From assembly GCA_902478395.1 (NCBI GenBank), contig CABSKZ010000012.1:1-20054 (forward strand): a DNA stretch of 20,054 nucleotides, read 5' to 3'. The stretch comes from an uncultured Eubacteriales bacterium. Its GTDB lineage: Bacteria > Bacillota > Clostridia > UBA1381 > UBA9506. A program made the position numbers and the translations under genes. Of the stretch, positions 1-6,614 are shown one piece after another (position 1 is the first letter of the stretch; every line of letters begins with the position of its first letter). The notes under the pieces are model-generated. The model did not search any database. It was not told the origin of the DNA and was given only the letters and a program-made list of their open reading frames with translations.

Positions 1-86
1 ATGAAGCCATTACAGTAACGGTGGAAGGACCGGATGAGGACGCGGCAGCCGCTGCTATGGAAGCGTTTCTTAAAGAAAACCTGTAA
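1..86 (+). CDS. ptsH: HPr, PTS phosphocarrier protein, C-terminal fragment (5' truncated by window edge)
   Basis: Only the last 27 codons are present, read from base 3 to the TAA at 84-86. The peptide begins EAITVTVEGPDEDAA and ends EAFLKENL. The pattern of a beta strand, G-x-DE, an alanine-rich stretch and a final helix is the usual C-terminus of HPr. HPr carries phosphate from Enzyme I to the sugar-specific EII complexes and, in Bacillota, is also phosphorylated on Ser46 for catabolite control. The active His15 and Ser46 lie outside the window. The assignment rests mainly on the adjacency to ptsI, 57 bases downstream, the classic ptsHI order. The fragment alone would be weak evidence. Confidence 0.75.
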   Translation, partial: EAITVTVEGPDEDAAAAAMEAFLKENL

Positions 87-143
87 ACATTGTGTCTGGA
101 CTGTTGAACGGACAATAAGCTTGCCTGAGAGGGGAGACAGAAT

Positions 144-1775
144 ATGGTCACGTTACATGGAAAAGGAGTATTTGGCGGCATTGCCATTGGAACGCTGTCC
201 TTTTACAAACGAAAGCAGCCGAAGATTAAACGGTATCATGTAGAGGACGCAGCGGCGGAAATCGAGCGTTTTGAGCAGGCAAAAGAGAAAGCTATCAAAG
301 AACTGGGGCGGCTGCATGAAAAAGCGCTGACGGAGGTTGGCGAGGCAAACGCCATGATTTTCGAAATCCACCAGATGATGCTTGAGGATCTCGATTACTG
401 CGAGTCCATCACCAGCATCATTACGACACAGAAAGTCAATGCCGAATATGCAGTGGGCACAACTGCGGACAATTTTGCGGAGATGTTTTCATCGATGGAC
501 GACGACTATATGCGAGGTCGTGCCGCTGATGTTCGGGACGTTTCAGAGCAAGTGCTCACCATTCTTTCCGGCGGGGAGAAAAAAGCCCTAGCCGGGGGCC
601 GGCCGGTTATTATCGCGGCTGACGACCTTGCGCCGAGTGAGACTGTCCAGATGGACAAAAGCCTCATCCTTGGCTTTGTGACGATGTGGGGGTCCCAAAA
701 TTCTCATACGGCAATTCTGGCGCGGACAATGAATATTCCAGCGATTATCCAGACAGGGGAAGCCCTGACAGACGAATATGACGGGGCTGTTGCCATTGTC
801 GATGGATTTTCAGGAGCCGTTTATATCGACCCCGACGAGGAAACGCTGGCGATTATGCGGGAAAAGCAGGAGACGGAACGCAATAAACGCCGGCTGCTGG
901 AGGAACTGCATGGTCAGGACAACGTGACGCTGGACGGAAGACGCATCAATATTTATGCCAATATCGGCAATCCTTCCGATTTAGGGGCGGTTCTGCAAAA
1001 CGACGCTGGGGGAGTGGGACTGTTCCGGAGTGAGTTTTTGTACCTGGAAAGCAGCAGCTATCCCTCGGAGGAGGAACAGTTTGCGAAATATAGAGATGTC
1101 GCGGAAAATATGGCAGGAAAGAAAGTCATTATCCGCACATTGGACATCGGTGCGGATAAACAGATCGGTTATTTTAATTTACCGCATGAGGAAAACCCCG
1201 CGATGGGGTTCCGCGCCATCCGGATTTGCCTGGAACGGCCGGAATTGTTCAAAACACAGCTTCGCGCGTTATACCGCGCCTCGGCCTATGGCAGCATAGC
1301 CATCATGTTTCCGATGGTAACCGCGGTCGGCGAGGTGCGGGAAATTAAGCAGATTATAGAAGAAGTGAAACAGGAACTGCGTTCCGAAGGCCTTCCGTTC
1401 GATGAACAGGTCGAACTTGGCATTATGATTGAAACCCCAGCTGCCGTAATGGTCTCCGACGAACTGGCAAAAGAGGTAGACTTTTTCAGCATCGGCACCA
1501 ACGACCTGACACAGTATACCTTAGCGGTAGACCGGCAGAATGCCAAGCTAGACCGGTTTTACGACCCGCACCATCCTGCGGTGCTGAAGTTTATTCAAAT
1601 CGCTGCGGAGAACGCGCATAAAAATGGCATATGGATTGGCATCTGCGGGGAGCTTGCCGCCGACCTTGCGCTGACAGAAACCTTTTTGCGGATGGAAATT
1701 GACGAACTCTCCGTCTCTCCGGCATATATCCTTCCGCTGCGGGATAAGGTGCGGAAAATGAAGCTCAATGTCTGA
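144..1775 (+). CDS. ptsI: Phosphoenolpyruvate-protein phosphotransferase (PTS Enzyme I)
   Basis: The product is 543 residues, within the usual Enzyme I size range. Enzyme I takes phosphate from phosphoenolpyruvate and passes it to HPr in the cytoplasm. The HPr-binding helical part is followed by the phosphohistidine region GSQNSHTAILAR, with the phospho-acceptor at H188. The C-terminal PEP-binding barrel shows GVGLFRSEFLY, the signature IGTNDLTQYTLAVDRQN from residue 450 (D454), and the IGICGE motif with the catalytic cysteine at C501. The start is the ATG at 144, behind the purine-rich gaggggag at 128-135. It follows ptsH closely and probably shares its transcript; no promoter is evident between them. 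The frame is intact with no odd features. It is a housekeeping gene and is unlikely to belong to the EPS operon downstream. Confidence 0.97.
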   Translation: MVTLHGKGVFGGIAIGTLSFYKRKQPKIKRYHVEDAAAEIERFEQAKEKAIKELGRLHEKALTEVGEANAMIFEIHQMMLEDLDYCESITSIITTQKVNAEYAVGTTADNFAEMFSSMDDDYMRGRAADVRDVSEQVLTILSGGEKKALAGGRPVIIAADDLAPSETVQMDKSLILGFVTMWGSQNSHTAILARTMNIPAIIQTGEALTDEYDGAVAIVDGFSGAVYIDPDEETLAIMREKQETERNKRRLLEELHGQDNVTLDGRRINIYANIGNPSDLGAVLQNDAGGVGLFRSEFLYLESSSYPSEEEQFAKYRDVAENMAGKKVIIRTLDIGADKQIGYFNLPHEENPAMGFRAIRICLERPELFKTQLRALYRASAYGSIAIMFPMVTAVGEVREIKQIIEEVKQELRSEGLPFDEQVELGIMIETPAAVMVSDELAKEVDFFSIGTNDLTQYTLAVDRQNAKLDRFYDPHHPAVLKFIQIAAENAHKNGIWIGICGELAADLALTETFLRMEIDELSVSPAYILPLRDKVRKMKLNV

Positions 1776-1787
1776 AAGGCATTCTTA

Positions 1788-1829
1788 CAGCAAGCAACAG
1801 GCTGGGAATACCCCGCCTGTTGCTTGCTG
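1788..1829. terminator. Long intergenic hairpin between convergent genes, likely terminator
   Basis: Arms CAGCAAGCAACAGGC (1788-1802) and GCCTGTTGCTTGCTG (1815-1829) are perfectly complementary over 15 bases. After one mismatch they are extended by GGG/CCC around an AATA loop. The hairpin lies between the stop of ptsI and the stop of the convergent HAD gene. No clear T-tract follows on either strand, so factor-independent termination is not certain; an mRNA 3'-end protecting structure is the alternative. Confidence 0.6.
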
Positions 1830-1830
1830 C

Positions 1831-2466
1831 TTATAGGGTTAAGCTGACTAATTCGCTGATATCATCAATAATAAAATCCGGCTCGTCATTCTGTAATTCC
1901 TCACGGGTAAACGAGGTGGTAACCGCGACGCAGCGCATATTTGCAGCTTTTGCGGCGACAATTCCATTTTTTGCGTCTTCTATGACGATGCAGTCAGAAG
2001 GGTTAGCGCCCAGCCTCTCTGCCGCCATCAGATAGATATCCGGAAATGGCTTTTTTTGTTTCACATCCTCGCCGCCGATGATTGTGGAGAATAAGTCTCG
2101 GTCGATCGCCGCGGCTTTTAGGTTGGCATCAATTTTAATTTTATCTGCACTGGAGGCAAGGCCTAGAATATGTCCGGCTTCCCGCAGCGCATTGAGGGTG
2201 GAAATTGTGTTTGGATAAACGGAAAGCTCCTTGTCCACGATCTCAAGATATTTTTCATAGACTGTTTTTTTCATTTCCACGCGGTACACCGCGCCATACT
2301 TTTCTGCCACGCCACCGACAAAACGGTCCTCTCCCGCGCCGATAAATGGGATAAAATCGTCCGGCTTCGCGTGCACGCCATATTCAGCCAAGCCGGCGAT
2401 GGAGGCCGCCGTGATGACGGGCTCAGAATCTACCAGAACACCGTCCATATCAAATAAATAAAACAA
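1831..2466 (-). CDS. HAD-superfamily hydrolase, beta-phosphoglucomutase-like (subfamily IA)
   Basis: This is a 211-residue cytoplasmic HAD phosphatase/phosphomutase. Motif I is FDMDGVLVDSEP with nucleophile D6 and acid/base D8. A helical C1 cap covers about residues 15-85. Motif II is the serine in LASSADK (105/106), motif III the lysine in KQKKPFPD (K139), and motif IV is VIEDAKNG (E163, D164). The KKPFPDIY and ED-x-x-x-G features are typical of beta-phosphoglucomutase-like and sugar-phosphatase members; the substrate cannot be read from sequence. The start is TTG at 2466: an in-frame TGA lies at 2472-2470, AAGGAG at 2480-2475 is spaced 8 bases from TTG, and starting at the next in-frame ATG (M7) would remove the first strand of the fold. 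It is convergent with ptsI and has its own promoter. Confidence 0.9.
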   Translation of the reverse strand: MFYLFDMDGVLVDSEPVITAASIAGLAEYGVHAKPDDFIPFIGAGEDRFVGGVAEKYGAVYRVEMKKTVYEKYLEIVDKELSVYPNTISTLNALREAGHILGLASSADKIKIDANLKAAAIDRDLFSTIIGGEDVKQKKPFPDIYLMAAERLGANPSDCIVIEDAKNGIVAAKAANMRCVAVTTSFTREELQNDEPDFIIDDISELVSLTL

Positions 2467-2474
2467 TTTTCATT

Positions 2475-2480
2475 CTCCTT
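2475..2480 (-). promoter_or_regulatory. Ribosome binding site that fixes the TTG start of the HAD gene
   Basis: AAGGAG on the minus strand lies 8 bases before TTG at 2466. An ATG at 2473-2471 is too close to this site, and its frame hits TGA after seven codons. Confidence 0.8.
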
Positions 2481-2500
2481 CCGCTTTCTTGTTCACCAGC

Positions 2501-2529
2501 ATTATACCTGAAAAGAATCCACTTTGCAA
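2501..2529 (-). promoter_or_regulatory. Sigma-A-type promoter of the HAD gene
   Basis: On the minus strand the -35 is TTGCAA (2529-2524) and the -10 is TATAAT (2506-2501), with an exact 17-base spacer. The expected start of transcription near 2494 gives a short leader of about 28 bases that includes the AAGGAG site. Confidence 0.8.
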
Positions 2530-2533
2530 GCAG

Positions 2534-2547
2534 TGTTTTATAAAACA
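2534..2547. promoter_or_regulatory. Perfect 14-base palindrome, operator candidate upstream of the HAD promoter
   Basis: TGTTTTATAAAACA is a perfect dyad that sits 4 bases upstream of the HAD gene's -35 box. That is a position suited to an activator or repressor dimer. I do not recognise it as a named box. Confidence 0.35.
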
Positions 2548-2713
2548 GACGTTCATAGTTAGAATGAAGAAAAAACAGAGTGTTGGGACGGCAGGAGTCA
2601 CGCGGATTCTAAGTTCAGGGGGAAAAATACCAGACATAACTCCGGAATGTGGAAAATTGACAACAAAAAAGGAGATAAATGGTATGCCCGTTGATAAAAC
2701 GAGACCATTATCA

Positions 2714-2753
2714 GTAAAAAACAATGTTTTTCGGTAAAAAATATTGTTTTTTC
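2714..2753. promoter_or_regulatory. Two tandem operator-like AT-rich dyads, 20-base period
   Basis: GTAAAAAACAATGTTTTTC (2714-2732) and GTAAAAAATATTGTTTTTTC (2734-2753) are near-identical direct copies. Each is itself a dyad of an A-run and a T-run. They begin exactly 20 bases apart, and the second overlaps the -35 of the DUF1919 promoter. This arrangement is typical of cooperative repressor binding. Confidence 0.45.
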
Positions 2754-2771
2754 AATTTGCTTTGATATAAT
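2744..2771 (+). promoter_or_regulatory. Extended -10 promoter of the DUF1919 gene
   Basis: The -35 is TTGTTT (2744-2749), the spacer is 16 bases, and the -10 is TATAAT (2766-2771) preceded by TG one base upstream (TGATATAAT). Transcription would begin near 2778, which rules out translation starts at 2770 and supports the start at 2827. Confidence 0.7.
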
Positions 2772-2826
2772 GATATACGTGTTATCATGTGTTAATTTTG
2801 TCGAGATGGGAAGGAGCGGACCTATT

Positions 2827-3516
2827 ATGGCTTTTGCATGGAAAGAATGGATGAAAAAAGCATGGTTTGGCCTCCCGAGAATCAAAGAAAGACATAACTT
2901 GTACATATCTAATATCCGGTCACAATATAACTATAATAATGATGTTCCTTCTATTATCTGCTCCTCATGTATCGGCGGCTTGATCTCGCATAATCTTGGA
3001 TTGCAGTTCTGTTCCCCGACGGTGAATTTATGGATAGATAATCAGGATTTTGTCAAGTTTGCCTGTAATTTGGAGGGATATCTGCAAAAAGAGCTGGTCT
3101 TTGACGAAGCCATTGAAAATCCGGGACAGTTTAAGAAGGGAAAGTTTCCGATTGCTAAGCTGGGAGATATTACGGTATATTTTAACCACTACCATACGGC
3201 AGAGGAAGCAGCCACAAAGTGGAATGAGCGGAAACAAAGAATTCATTATGATAACTTGTTCCTCATCACGGATGATAACCGGCTGACCGATGAGGAAATT
3301 AACCGGCTGCAGTCGGTTCCGTGTAAACGGTTTATCCTGTTTACTGCCAGACCGCGCCCTGAAATCGACAATTCATTCTGGATGAAGCGTTATTCCAAGA
3401 CTGGCTATTTAGGAAATTACAATAACCGGGATAGAGACGGCCTTCGTGAATTCGAAAAGTCATTTAATTACGCACGATGGCTAAACGGCGAGAATGACTT
3501 TTCGATGGATACCTAA
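2827..3516 (+). CDS. DUF1919 family protein (exopolysaccharide biosynthesis-associated)
   Basis: The product is 229 residues. It matches DUF1919, a family usually named exopolysaccharide biosynthesis protein and found in capsule and teichoic-acid-like loci. Diagnostic stretches are SSCIGGLISHNLGLQFCSPT (47-66), NLWIDNQDFVKFACNLEGYL (67-86), the FPIAKLGDI segment (107-115), FNHYHTAEEAATKWNERKQRI (119-139, adjacent blocks) and the RFILFTA strand (168-174). No signal peptide or membrane segment is visible, so it should be cytoplasmic. Its reaction is not established; roles in sugar or phosphate decoration have been suggested for related genes. I moved the start from 2770 to ATG 2827 because AAGGAG (2811-2816) stands 10 bases before it and the promoter -10 overlaps 2770. 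It has its own promoter, and a 258-base gap separates it from the EPS operon. Confidence 0.85.
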   Translation: MAFAWKEWMKKAWFGLPRIKERHNLYISNIRSQYNYNNDVPSIICSSCIGGLISHNLGLQFCSPTVNLWIDNQDFVKFACNLEGYLQKELVFDEAIENPGQFKKGKFPIAKLGDITVYFNHYHTAEEAATKWNERKQRIHYDNLFLITDDNRLTDEEINRLQSVPCKRFILFTARPRPEIDNSFWMKRYSKTGYLGNYNNRDRDGLREFEKSFNYARWLNGENDFSMDT

Positions 3517-3588
3517 TTCAGGAACTGTGGGAATCTGTGCGAGCCAGGTATGCTGACAACGATAAATCGCTGTTTTAATGGTTCTGAG

Positions 3589-3619
3589 TTGATATAAATA
3601 GGAAAGTATTTGATATAGT
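3589..3619 (+). promoter_or_regulatory. Distal candidate promoter of the EPS operon
   Basis: TTGATA (3589-3594) and TATAGT (3614-3619) are separated by 19 bases, which is long, but TG one base upstream of the -10 (TGATATAGT) may compensate. If it is used, the leader would be about 150 bases. Confidence 0.3.
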
Positions 3620-3704
3620 ATAAAAATTTGATGGCCTGTGTGGATATGCCGATAGGAAAAATGGATATGATAAATTACTAAGGTACGCGGACACCAAAAT
3701 TTTT

Positions 3705-3734
3705 TTGCGTTTTGGACATGGCAAATGGTATATT
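3705..3734 (+). promoter_or_regulatory. Proximal candidate promoter of the EPS operon
   Basis: TATATT (3729-3734) has an upstream TG (TGGTATATT, extended -10). A poor -35, TTGCGT (3705-3710), lies 18 bases away. The predicted start near 3741 gives a short leader of about 34 bases that ends in the gggggaa ribosome site before GTG 3775. Confidence 0.45.
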
Positions 3735-3774
3735 CATTAAAAACCTGGAATATTTTGTTTGGGGGAATTAAATC

Positions 3775-5169
3775 GTGAAATTTAACAACTTTAGCCAGCG
3801 TTCTGCGGATAACAATTTGATCAGCCTGATAATTGACATTTTTGTGTTAATTTTATCCTTTGGATTATCGGGGCTCGTGTTGTTCCGGAATTTGGAGCTT
3901 TTAGTTACAGATATGAATTTGTTGATTTTTACTGTTGTCTATGGGATATTGGTCATTTTCTTTTTTACAGTATTTGAAATGTATTCTTCTATTATTATCG
4001 GTTATAAGCCGAGTATGGTAACAATTATCCTGACCTCTTTATATACTTTGGCAATTACAGAGTTCGTTAGTCTTGTATTTCTCCATGATGGGGAGCACCT
4101 GTTGTTCATTTTGATTGGCGCGATATTGTCGGCGTTGCTTTTGTTGTTTTGGCGGTATTGCCGGCACCTGTATTTCCTGAAGCGGAAGAATAAGACGAAA
4201 ATTTTAATGGTTGAAAAATTAAAGGACGATAATTCCCGTGTCCGGCGTCTGAAATATTCCTGCCTGGACATGTATGATGCGTGGTATGAGCAAATAGATG
4301 TGAATGATAGCGATGCTGTCAAAAAATTTATGAAGGAAGAATTTCCGAAGTATGACGGTATCTGCATGATGGAAAGCATTCCGATGAATGTAAAGGATAT
4401 GTTTATCAAAGAAGCCTTAAAGCTGGGAAAAGAATTCTTTATCATACCTGCAATGTATGAACTGAACTTCACAAAGGTTATGCTGGCCTTCTTTGACGAC
4501 GTAATGGTTCTGCATATTATTCCGCACCGGCTCAGCAGCACACAAATGTTTATCAAACGGTTTTTCGATTTGCTCTTTTCAGGAATCGGGATTCTGGTTG
4601 CGGCAATTCCAATGCTGTTGATCGCACTCGTTATCCGGATATCGGACGGCGGGCCTGCAATGTATACACAGGTACGCCTGACGAAAGGAATGCGGGAATT
4701 CAATATCTATAAATTCCGTACGATGGTGGTAAACGCTGAAAAAATGACAGGACCGATGTTTGCGCAGAAGGATGACCCGCGTATTACGAAGCTGGGAAAA
4801 TTTCTTCGAAAAACGAGGCTGGATGAACTCCCGCAGTTGTTTAATGTCTTTTTAGGTGACATGAGCTTTGTTGGCCCGCGTCCGGAACGGCCGTTTTTTG
4901 TGGAGCAGTTCAGAAAAGAAATCAACTACTATGACCAGCGGTTCTGTGTGAAAGCGGGTCTTACCTCACTCTCACATGTTTGCGGACGGTATTCGACCGA
5001 TATTGGAGACCGCACATTATACGATTTGCTTTATATTATCAATTTTTCATTGATGCTTGATCTGAAAATTATTTTGCTGACAACGAGAACAATCTTTCTG
5101 AAGGAGGCGGCGGAAGGCGTGGACTTCCAGTCGCAGCAGATTGTTCAGCAAAAGAAAGAGAATACGTAA
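3775..5169 (+). CDS. Polyprenyl glycosylphosphotransferase (initiating sugar-phosphate transferase, WbaP/WcaJ type)
   Basis: The product is 464 residues. It transfers a sugar phosphate from a nucleotide sugar to undecaprenyl phosphate at the inner face of the membrane, the first committed step of the EPS repeat unit. Four membrane segments are visible (about 15-37, 47-68, 80-102, 107-126), then a cytoplasmic middle domain. The catalytic module starts with KRFFDLLFSGIGIL, whose hydrophobic part (about 263-289) is the usual re-entrant helix, followed by KFRTM (313-317), DDPRITKLGKFLRKTRLDEL with catalytic D350/E351, and GDMSFVGPRPERP (361-373). The start is GTG at 3775, behind ggggg at 3761-3765. 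It is the first gene of the operon, as in many Wzy-dependent loci. The sugar transferred cannot be read from the sequence. Confidence 0.95.
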   Translation: MKFNNFSQRSADNNLISLIIDIFVLILSFGLSGLVLFRNLELLVTDMNLLIFTVVYGILVIFFFTVFEMYSSIIIGYKPSMVTIILTSLYTLAITEFVSLVFLHDGEHLLFILIGAILSALLLLFWRYCRHLYFLKRKNKTKILMVEKLKDDNSRVRRLKYSCLDMYDAWYEQIDVNDSDAVKKFMKEEFPKYDGICMMESIPMNVKDMFIKEALKLGKEFFIIPAMYELNFTKVMLAFFDDVMVLHIIPHRLSSTQMFIKRFFDLLFSGIGILVAAIPMLLIALVIRISDGGPAMYTQVRLTKGMREFNIYKFRTMVVNAEKMTGPMFAQKDDPRITKLGKFLRKTRLDELPQLFNVFLGDMSFVGPRPERPFFVEQFRKEINYYDQRFCVKAGLTSLSHVCGRYSTDIGDRTLYDLLYIINFSLMLDLKIILLTTRTIFLKEAAEGVDFQSQQIVQQKKENT

Positions 5170-5190
5170 TTTGCAACGAGGAGGCAGTCT

Positions 5191-6600
5191 ATGGATTTCC
5201 GGAAAGTAATCCCGTTTATTAAAAAACATTATTTGGTCCCGGTTTGTGTGGGAGGGATTTTGGCCCTCCTTGTTTTGGCGCGCGGAATCTATAGCAGCGC
5301 CTACTATGATGCGGTTCATTTTTCTTTTGTTTATCCGGGCATTGAGAATGGACAATACCCAGACGGGGAGCGCTTCATGATGTATGATTTTTTGGATAAT
5401 GACGTTGTGAGTGACGCGCTGTCAGAAATGCATAAAAAAGGGTGGTATATTGACGTAACACTTTCAGATGTTCAGCAGAATTTGTTTGTCCATACTTATT
5501 TGACCAACCCTGTCCAGGGAAAGGTGGAGAGTTCGATTGCCTCAGGTAAAGACTTTTCCTATTACAGCAATGAATATGTGATTGGATTTTCTCAGCCGAA
5601 CCACATCCGCCTTCGGGAGGTTGGCAGCTTTTTTGGAATTTTCCAGCCGGACCGGAGCAGCGAATTTCTGAATGAATTGATGCGGTCCTACATCAAACAT
5701 TTCACAACGAACCATACAGATAGCGGACAGGCGTTTATGAATCTGACCGAAAGCTTAAATGAAGATCATTACGATTATACCGATATAACGGATTTCTATA
5801 CGATGAAGGTACAGGCGTGTCTTGATTATCTGCTAGAAAAGGATGCGGAAGGGAAAGCCTATGTAGCCAAAAGCACGGGCCTCTCTTTCAAGGATTTGGT
5901 TACCTCGTACCAGACGCTGATGGATACCGACCTCCATAATCTGAGAAGCTATGTGAAATCCTCACGGTTGTCGAGAGATATGTGGCAGCTCATAAACCGG
6001 TACAATGTGATTACGGAACGGTATACGCTATCCCGTCTGAAAAAACTGGACGAAGCGGCTATCAATAAAACAGCGATGCTGGAATATGACCATACGTTTA
6101 CAGAAAACATTATTATTGTCAGTGAAAATGAAGAAAACGGTTTGTATCAGGCAAGGCCTAAAACCGGCTATGACACGGTGACGCAGCAAACACTGTCCGC
6201 GTCGACGGAAGCGGCGTCCAATGAAGAAAACATCAATGAAACAACCAGAGAACTGGGCGAATACCTTGCCGCGAGTGAAAATACGGAAGAATACTACCGG
6301 ATGTTTACGGTCGCGGATCAGATGGTAGAGGATTTTTCTGTGAAATACGAGTCGCTCAGAGAAAAAGCAGTCGCTACGATTGATGAATACCTGCAATATG
6401 TGAATGGAAATTATTTGAAAACGAGCGCCGACCATCCAGGTTTAATCAGTGTGAATCTGCTGGTGAAAACGGGGATTATGTTTTTGGCAGGTGCGTTTTT
6501 GGTCTTGCTTCTCATTTTTGCCGGGGAGTTTGCAAAATCATACCACATCAGGCCACGGACGAAAAAAGGCAAAAAGGGTCCCGCGGTATCTGAAGAATAA
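5191..6600 (+). CDS. Wzz-like polysaccharide copolymerase (chain-length determinant), short paralogue
   Basis: The product is 469 residues with the Wzz-type layout: a short N-terminal cytoplasmic part, membrane segment about 14-31, a large extracytoplasmic helical domain, a second membrane segment about 424-447 and a basic tail (RPRTKKGKKG). Such proteins form oligomers that set polymer length with Wzy. Sequence identity to classical Wzz is weak, so the call rests on topology and operon position. It clearly resembles the extracytoplasmic part of the next gene: a PD-x6-Y...S-x-AL-x-E block near residues 57-79, an EY strand near 128, and STGLSFKDL (228-236) against NTGLDFATL. GAGGAGG (5178-5184) stands 6 bases before ATG 5191, and the gap to the previous gene is 21 bases. 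There is no kinase domain. Confidence 0.75.
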   Translation: MDFRKVIPFIKKHYLVPVCVGGILALLVLARGIYSSAYYDAVHFSFVYPGIENGQYPDGERFMMYDFLDNDVVSDALSEMHKKGWYIDVTLSDVQQNLFVHTYLTNPVQGKVESSIASGKDFSYYSNEYVIGFSQPNHIRLREVGSFFGIFQPDRSSEFLNELMRSYIKHFTTNHTDSGQAFMNLTESLNEDHYDYTDITDFYTMKVQACLDYLLEKDAEGKAYVAKSTGLSFKDLVTSYQTLMDTDLHNLRSYVKSSRLSRDMWQLINRYNVITERYTLSRLKKLDEAAINKTAMLEYDHTFTENIIIVSENEENGLYQARPKTGYDTVTQQTLSASTEAASNEENINETTRELGEYLAASENTEEYYRMFTVADQMVEDFSVKYESLREKAVATIDEYLQYVNGNYLKTSADHPGLISVNLLVKTGIMFLAGAFLVLLLIFAGEFAKSYHIRPRTKKGKKGPAVSEE

Positions 6601-6606
6601 AGGAGG
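6601..6606 (+). promoter_or_regulatory. Ribosome binding site that fixes the TTG start of the Wzz-EAL gene
   Basis: AGGAGG directly follows the upstream TAA and is 8 bases from TTG 6615. The GTG at 6606 overlaps this site and cannot be the start; ATG 6624 is too far away (17 bases). Confidence 0.8.
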
Positions 6607-6614
6607 TGGGCACA

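Larger units (their letters stand above)
2467..2826. other. 360-base divergent intergenic region
   Basis: This stretch separates the minus-strand HAD gene from the plus-strand DUF1919 gene. It contains the HAD promoter (2501-2529), a 14-base palindrome (2534-2547), two tandem AT-rich dyads (2714-2753) and the extended -10 promoter of the DUF1919 gene (2744-2771). Between 2548 and 2713 I see no supported gene, RNA or hairpin, only a purine-rich AAAAAAGGAG (2665-2674) in front of reading frames of 12 and 17 codons. Confidence 0.6.
3517..3774 (+). promoter_or_regulatory. 258-base regulatory gap upstream of the EPS operon
   Basis: This AT-rich gap contains no gene that I can support. It holds four helically phased GATAT boxes (3591-3668) and two candidate promoters with TGn-type extended -10 elements. 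A weak hairpin (3554-3573) followed by TTTT may end the DUF1919 transcript. I looked for a cyclic-di-GMP riboswitch because of the EAL protein downstream and did not recognise one. Confidence 0.5.

Noticed and set aside
2489..2737. Open frame of 82 codons in the divergent intergenic region, and shorter frames of 12-17 codons behind AAAAAAGGAG at 2665-2674
   Set aside because: The longer frame runs across the HAD promoter and palindrome, has no ribosome site at its start and no recognisable protein pattern. The short frames have a good ribosome-site-like sequence but no convincing promoter and end within the dyads.
3554..3577. Hairpin ACAACGAT-AA-ATCGCTGT followed by TTTT after the DUF1919 gene as a terminator
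   Set aside because: The stem has a mismatch, an impossibly small loop unless it opens further, and a short T-run. It is too weak to call as a terminator feature.
3517..3774. Cyclic-di-GMP riboswitch in the EPS leader, looked for because of the EAL protein
   Set aside because: I did not find the GEMM-I or GEMM-II core sequences or a three-helix layout. A covariance-model search would be decisive.
4002..4703. Long minus-strand frame (233 codons) opposite the initiating transferase gene
   Set aside because: It is antisense to a clearly recognised gene with all family motifs, shows no family pattern and has no ribosome site or promoter.
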